Below are positions 4,483 to 7,290 of a stretch of DNA of 7,290 bases, in pieces. Numbering within the stretch: position 1 is the first letter of the stretch; every line of letters starts with the position of its first letter. The stretch spans positions 1 to 7,290 of the forward strand of contig JBFFSQ010000153.1 in NCBI GenBank assembly GCA_041572275.1, read 5' to 3'. Below the pieces are notes generated by a model that did not search any database, was not told where the DNA came from, and saw nothing but the letters and a program-made list of their open reading frames with translations. The DNA is from JBFFSQ01 sp041572275. Its GTDB lineage: Bacteria > Pseudomonadota > Gammaproteobacteria > SZUA-229. The translations under genes and the position numbers were made by a program.

Positions 4483-6639
4483 ATGTCTGATAATAAATGC
4501 CCGGTAATGCACGGCGGTGCCACAGAGAGCAGCATGTCGAATATGGAATGGTGGCCAAAGGCCCTGAACCTCGATATTCTGCATCAACACGATACCAAGA
4601 CTAATCCGATGGGAGAAGATTTCAACTATCGGGAAGAACTCAAGAAACTCGACGTAGCCGCACTTAAGAAAGATTTACACACGCTGATGACTGACAGCCA
4701 GGACTGGTGGCCGGCAGACTGGGGTCATTACGGCGGTCTCATGATCCGCATGTCATGGCATGCGGCTGGTACCTATCGTACCTCAGATGGCCGCGGTGGA
4801 GCCGGTACAGGCAATCAACGCTTTGCGCCAATCAACTCCTGGCCGGACAATGTGAATCTTGACAAGGCGCGCCGACTGCTCTGGCCGATCAAGAAGAAAT
4901 ACGGCAACAAGCTCAGCTGGGCCGATTTGATTGCCTACGCGGGTACGATTGCTTATGAATCCATGGGCCTGAAAACTTTCGGTTTCGGCTTTGGCCGTGA
5001 GGACATCTGGCATCCGGAAAAGGATGTCTACTGGGGTTCAGAAAAGGAATGGCTTGCTCCCAGTGGTAGCGAAGGTAGTCGTTATTCCGGTGAGCGCGAT
5101 CTCGAAAATCCGCTGGCCGCAGTAATGATGGGACTCATTTACGTCAATCCCGAAGGCGTGGACGGTAAGCCGGATCCACTCAAGACAGCCCATGATGTGC
5201 GCGTAACCTTTGCCCGTATGGCCATGAACGATGAAGAAACCGTCGCTCTGACTGCCGGTGGTCATACCGTTGGGAAGGCACACGGCAATGGCGATGCGGC
5301 GTTACTCGGCCCGGAACCTGAAGGTGCTGATATTGAGGATCAGGGTTTTGGCTGGCTAAACAAAACCAAACGGGGCGTTGGTCGCGATACAGTATCCAGC
5401 GGCCTTGAAGGTGCATGGACTACCAAACCAACCCAGTGGGACAACGGTTATTTCCAGTTGTTGCTCAACTACGACTGGGAATCAAAGAAGAGTCCGGCCG
5501 GTGCCTGGCAGTGGGAACCTGTTAACATTAAGGAAGAAGACATGCCAGTCGATGTCGAGGACCCATCGATTAAGTGCAAGCCGATAATGACAGACGCTGA
5601 CATGGCCATGAAAATGGATCCTGATTATCGCAAGATATCTGAGCAATTCTACAAAGATCCCGAATACTTCTCCGAAGTCTTCGCACGAGCATGGTTCAAA
5701 CTGACGCACCGTGACATGGGGCCAAAGGCGCGTTACTTCGGTCCCGATGTGCCACAAGAAGATCTGATCTGGCAAGACCCGGTTCCGACAGGAAACAGCA
5801 ACTACGATGTTCAGTCTGTTAAGGACAAGATTGCCGCCAGCGGTTTAAGTATCAGCGAGATGGTAGCCACCGCCTGGGACAGCGCCAGAACCTTCCGTGG
5901 TTCCGATATGCGCGGCGGCGCCAACGGGGCACGTATCCGACTGGCACCGCAGAAGGACTGGGAAGGTAACGAGCCGGATCGTCTGAATAAGGTGCTAACC
6001 GTTCTTGAACCTATTGCTGCTGAGAGCGGTGCAAGCCTGGCGGATGTGATTGTTCTCGCCGGTAACGTTGGTGTTGAGCAGGCCGCAAAAGCCGCAAGTA
6101 TTAACGTTAACGTTCCTTTCTCGCCGGGCCGCGGCGATGCAACAGACGAGATGACCGATGCGGAAGCCTTCGAAGTGCTGGAACCTCTGCATGATGGGTA
6201 CCGTAACTGGCTTAAGCAGGACTATGTCGTCAGTGCGGAAGAAATGATGCTCGACCGTACACAACTGATGGGGCTAACCGCTCATGAAATGACTGTATTA
6301 GTTGGCGGTATGCGTGTGCTCGGCACCAATCATGGCGGCACCAAACACGGCGTATTCACTGATCGAGAAGGTGCGTTGACTAACGATTTCTTCGCAAACC
6401 TGACGGATATGAATTACTTGTGGAAGCCGGCTGGTAATAATCTGTATGAAGTCTGCGATCGCAAAACAGGCACGGTCAAATGGACGGCAACGCGAGTTGA
6501 TCTCGTTTTCGGCTCTAACTCAATCCTTCGCGCCTATGCCGAAGTCTATGCGCAGGATGACAGCAAGGAGAAGTTCGTGCAGGACTTCGTAACAGCATGG
6601 TGCAAAGTTATGAACGCCGATCGTTTCGATCTAGCCTGA
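4483..6639 (+). CDS. katG: Catalase-peroxidase KatG
   Basis: This complete 718-residue KatG is of normal family length. It is a cytoplasmic haem b enzyme that converts H2O2 to water and oxygen and also has peroxidase activity. The distal site is Arg89-Trp92-His93 (RMSWHAAG). Trp92, Tyr220 (GLIYVNPEG) and Met246 (ARMAMND) are spaced like the Met-Tyr-Trp crosslink needed for catalase activity. The proximal haem ligand is His261 (AGGHTVGKAHG), with Trp312 (AWTTKPTQWD) beside it. The second, haem-free peroxidase-like half runs from about residue 405. The N-terminus MSDNKCPVMHGG has no signal peptide. ATG 4483 is fixed by AAGGAG at 4470-4475. It is transcribed alone, followed by a GC-rich hairpin. 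Its G+C is near one half, against about one third in the cassettes, and no ankyrin-like or haem gene accompanies it. It lies between two broken pieces of the array. Confidence 0.97.
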   Translation: MSDNKCPVMHGGATESSMSNMEWWPKALNLDILHQHDTKTNPMGEDFNYREELKKLDVAALKKDLHTLMTDSQDWWPADWGHYGGLMIRMSWHAAGTYRTSDGRGGAGTGNQRFAPINSWPDNVNLDKARRLLWPIKKKYGNKLSWADLIAYAGTIAYESMGLKTFGFGFGREDIWHPEKDVYWGSEKEWLAPSGSEGSRYSGERDLENPLAAVMMGLIYVNPEGVDGKPDPLKTAHDVRVTFARMAMNDEETVALTAGGHTVGKAHGNGDAALLGPEPEGADIEDQGFGWLNKTKRGVGRDTVSSGLEGAWTTKPTQWDNGYFQLLLNYDWESKKSPAGAWQWEPVNIKEEDMPVDVEDPSIKCKPIMTDADMAMKMDPDYRKISEQFYKDPEYFSEVFARAWFKLTHRDMGPKARYFGPDVPQEDLIWQDPVPTGNSNYDVQSVKDKIAASGLSISEMVATAWDSARTFRGSDMRGGANGARIRLAPQKDWEGNEPDRLNKVLTVLEPIAAESGASLADVIVLAGNVGVEQAAKAASINVNVPFSPGRGDATDEMTDAEAFEVLEPLHDGYRNWLKQDYVVSAEEMMLDRTQLMGLTAHEMTVLVGGMRVLGTNHGGTKHGVFTDREGALTNDFFANLTDMNYLWKPAGNNLYEVCDRKTGTVKWTATRVDLVFGSNSILRAYAEVYAQDDSKEKFVQDFVTAWCKVMNADRFDLA

Positions 6640-6653
6640 ATCTCTGTACATTT

Positions 6654-6683
6654 CCCTGCGCCGTCAATAGTTGCGGCGCGGGG
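6654..6683 (+). terminator. GC-rich hairpin downstream of katG
   Basis: CCCTGCGCCG (6654-6663) pairs with CGGCGCGGGG (6674-6683) over ten base pairs, including one T-G wobble, around a ten-base loop. It begins 14 bases after the katG stop codon, the usual place for a terminator. No run of T follows, so it may act as a weak intrinsic terminator or as an mRNA 3'-end stabiliser. Confidence 0.55.
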
Positions 6684-6989
6684 ATACATATGAGTGGCCA
6701 GATTGATCTAACAAACGTCTGTCTATTAGACGTAAGCAGGCATAATGCAACCTGAAAAAAGGAATCATATACATAAAAAGGCGCAGCTTTCGGACAACAA
6801 TCCCGCTGCGCTCCATTACTGCCGATGAGTTGGTCGCTAGATATCTTTAGCTTATGAGTAATTAATAGACAATCACTCTCTAAGTTATTGATGCCACGAC
6901 AAATAAGCCAATACCCGATAACAATAACATCCAGGCCTTCATTTGCTTAAATATTGTGCATCGACAAAATAAACATGTACAATGAAAAA
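6684..6989 (+). other. Gene-free stretch between katG and the resumed array
   Basis: About 300 bases without a supported gene. It contains two inverted repeats: ACGTCT/AGACGT (6715-6720 and 6728-6733) and GCGCAGC/GCTGCGC (6781-6787 and 6805-6811, after a run of A). ATCTAAC at 6706-6712 fits the attC left-box consensus RYYYAAC and is followed by AAACG, but the nearest GTTRRRY box is at 7029, too far for one normal attC. Cassette remnants are possible. No transposon end or tRNA was seen. Confidence 0.4.
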
Positions 6990-7035
6990 TATTAACAATA
7001 GGTCAAACGGAACACCGCCTATTTAGCTGTTAGGC
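6990..7035 (+). repeat. Short attC-like site (46 bp)
   Basis: The right box GTTAGGC (7029-7035) is canonical. To its left AATAGG and CCTATT pair around AACGGAACACCG-type inner bases (CGG/CCG), with TATTAAC at 6990-6996 as a degenerate left box. The site precedes a new small membrane-protein ORF exactly as cassette attC sites do. It is shorter than the usual 55-60 bp minimum, so it may be partly deleted. Confidence 0.5.
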
Positions 7036-7053
7036 CTTAAAAAAGGAATTTAA

Positions 7054-7290
7054 ATGAACACCTATGCACTCTCGGCCGGAATTATCCTCGCTGCACTTAT
7101 CATTATCCGCTTTAAAGTTACACGACTAGAACAAACACCCTTTGCATACCCATTATTACTCGCCTCTTTTCCTCTCTATTATTTTGTTTTTGCTATCTAC
7201 TCAAAAGATTTTGCAGCTTTATACAATGAATTTGTAGTTGGACTTATATTTTTTTCCATGGCCATTGCTGCTATTAAATCAAAAATGAAA
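7054..7290 (+). CDS. Small membrane protein, N-terminal part (cut by window end)
   Basis: The ORF runs from ATG 7054 to the window edge without a stop (79 codons visible). Hydrophobic segments lie at about residues 5-19 (ALSAGIILAALIII), 30-49 and 57-74, separated by short charged loops (RFKVTRLEQ, YSKDF), and the visible part ends in KSKMK. A clear Shine-Dalgarno-like AAAAAAGGAA lies about 6 bases before the start, and the attC right box GTTAGGC is 18 bases before the ATG. I do not recognise the family. Orphan hydrophobic proteins of this kind are common cassette products. Whether the ORF ends soon after the window, and in another attC, cannot be seen. Confidence 0.62.
   Translation, partial: MNTYALSAGIILAALIIIRFKVTRLEQTPFAYPLLLASFPLYYFVFAIYSKDFAALYNEFVVGLIFFSMAIAAIKSKMK

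Noticed and set aside
4783..6264. Several long antisense or out-of-frame ORFs inside katG
   Set aside because: They arise from codon bias in a GC-richer conserved gene. KatG motifs fill the whole length of the + frame.
6690..6824. Short + strand ORFs of 21 and 27 codons after the katG hairpin
   Set aside because: No family features, and they overlap inverted repeats. Coding is not supported.
4209..6866. Similarity of GAGTAATCAATAAG (about 4209) and GAGTAATTAATAG (about 6856) as possible direct repeats flanking the katG segment
   Set aside because: About 12 bases match in AT-rich sequence with no extension on either side. This is not enough to call target-site or recombination repeats.
6880..6942. 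Minus-strand 20-codon ORF MKAWMLLLSGIGLFVVASIT
   Set aside because: It looks like a single hydrophobic helix, but there is no Shine-Dalgarno sequence or clear promoter and short hydrophobic frames are common in AT-rich DNA. Noted only in case small proteins are being searched.
1..7290. Integron integrase, attI site, CRISPR array, tRNA or rRNA genes
   Set aside because: No tyrosine-recombinase motifs, spaced direct repeats or RNA-gene folds were recognised on either strand.

Overview
The window is an integron-type gene-cassette array, all on the + strand, interrupted by a free-standing catalase-peroxidase gene (katG). Cassette ORFs are short (about 88 to 198 codons), AT-rich (roughly one third G+C) and unrelated to one another. 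They are separated by attC recombination sites recognised by RYYYAAC-like R'' boxes at or near the stop codons and GTTRRRY-like R' boxes shortly before the next start. No integron integrase is present. ORF and attC polarity put any attI/intI platform to the left of the window, so what is visible is an internal part of a long sedentary (chromosomal-type) array or an integrase-less cluster. Aquatic gammaproteobacteria commonly carry such arrays and the KatG looks proteobacterial, but no species can be named from this sequence.

Layout. 1-140: the right end of an IS3-family element (transposase C-terminus plus terminal inverted repeat), inserted in an attC whose right part survives at 141-229. 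244-510: small two-helix membrane protein. 577-1173: MltR-like protein. 1300-1743: PD-(D/E)XK nuclease-like protein. 1805-2185: four-helix membrane protein. 2261-2695: GNAT acetyltransferase. 2748-3149: GFA-family zinc protein. 3243-3668: second GNAT. 3764-4177: third GNAT. The array then breaks off in a half attC at 4172. katG (4483-6639) follows, with a strong Shine-Dalgarno site, a plausible sigma70 promoter and a weak OxyR-like site upstream, and a GC-rich hairpin downstream. At 6990-7035 a short attC-like site appears, followed by another membrane-protein ORF (7054 onward) cut by the window end, so the array seems to resume beyond katG.

The most notable observation is attC decay inside the array. 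The site between the first GNAT and GFA is a damaged relative of the intact site at 506-564 and has lost its R' GTT. The site between GFA and the second GNAT has ATTACCT where GTTRRRY is expected, changing the G next to the cleavage point. The three genes between the intact R' boxes at 2258 and 3738 therefore probably behave as one fused multi-gene cassette. A second pattern is that all three R' boxes reading GTTATG place an ATG that feeds the cassette ORF, twice in frame and once as a six-codon leader ORF ending in an ATGA overlap.

The cassette proteins do not form a pathway. They look like independent accessory functions: three acetyltransferases, a possible nuclease, a regulator-like protein, a GFA protein and membrane proteins. 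katG is a conventional peroxide-detoxification gene with base composition near 50% G+C, clearly different from the cassettes around it.
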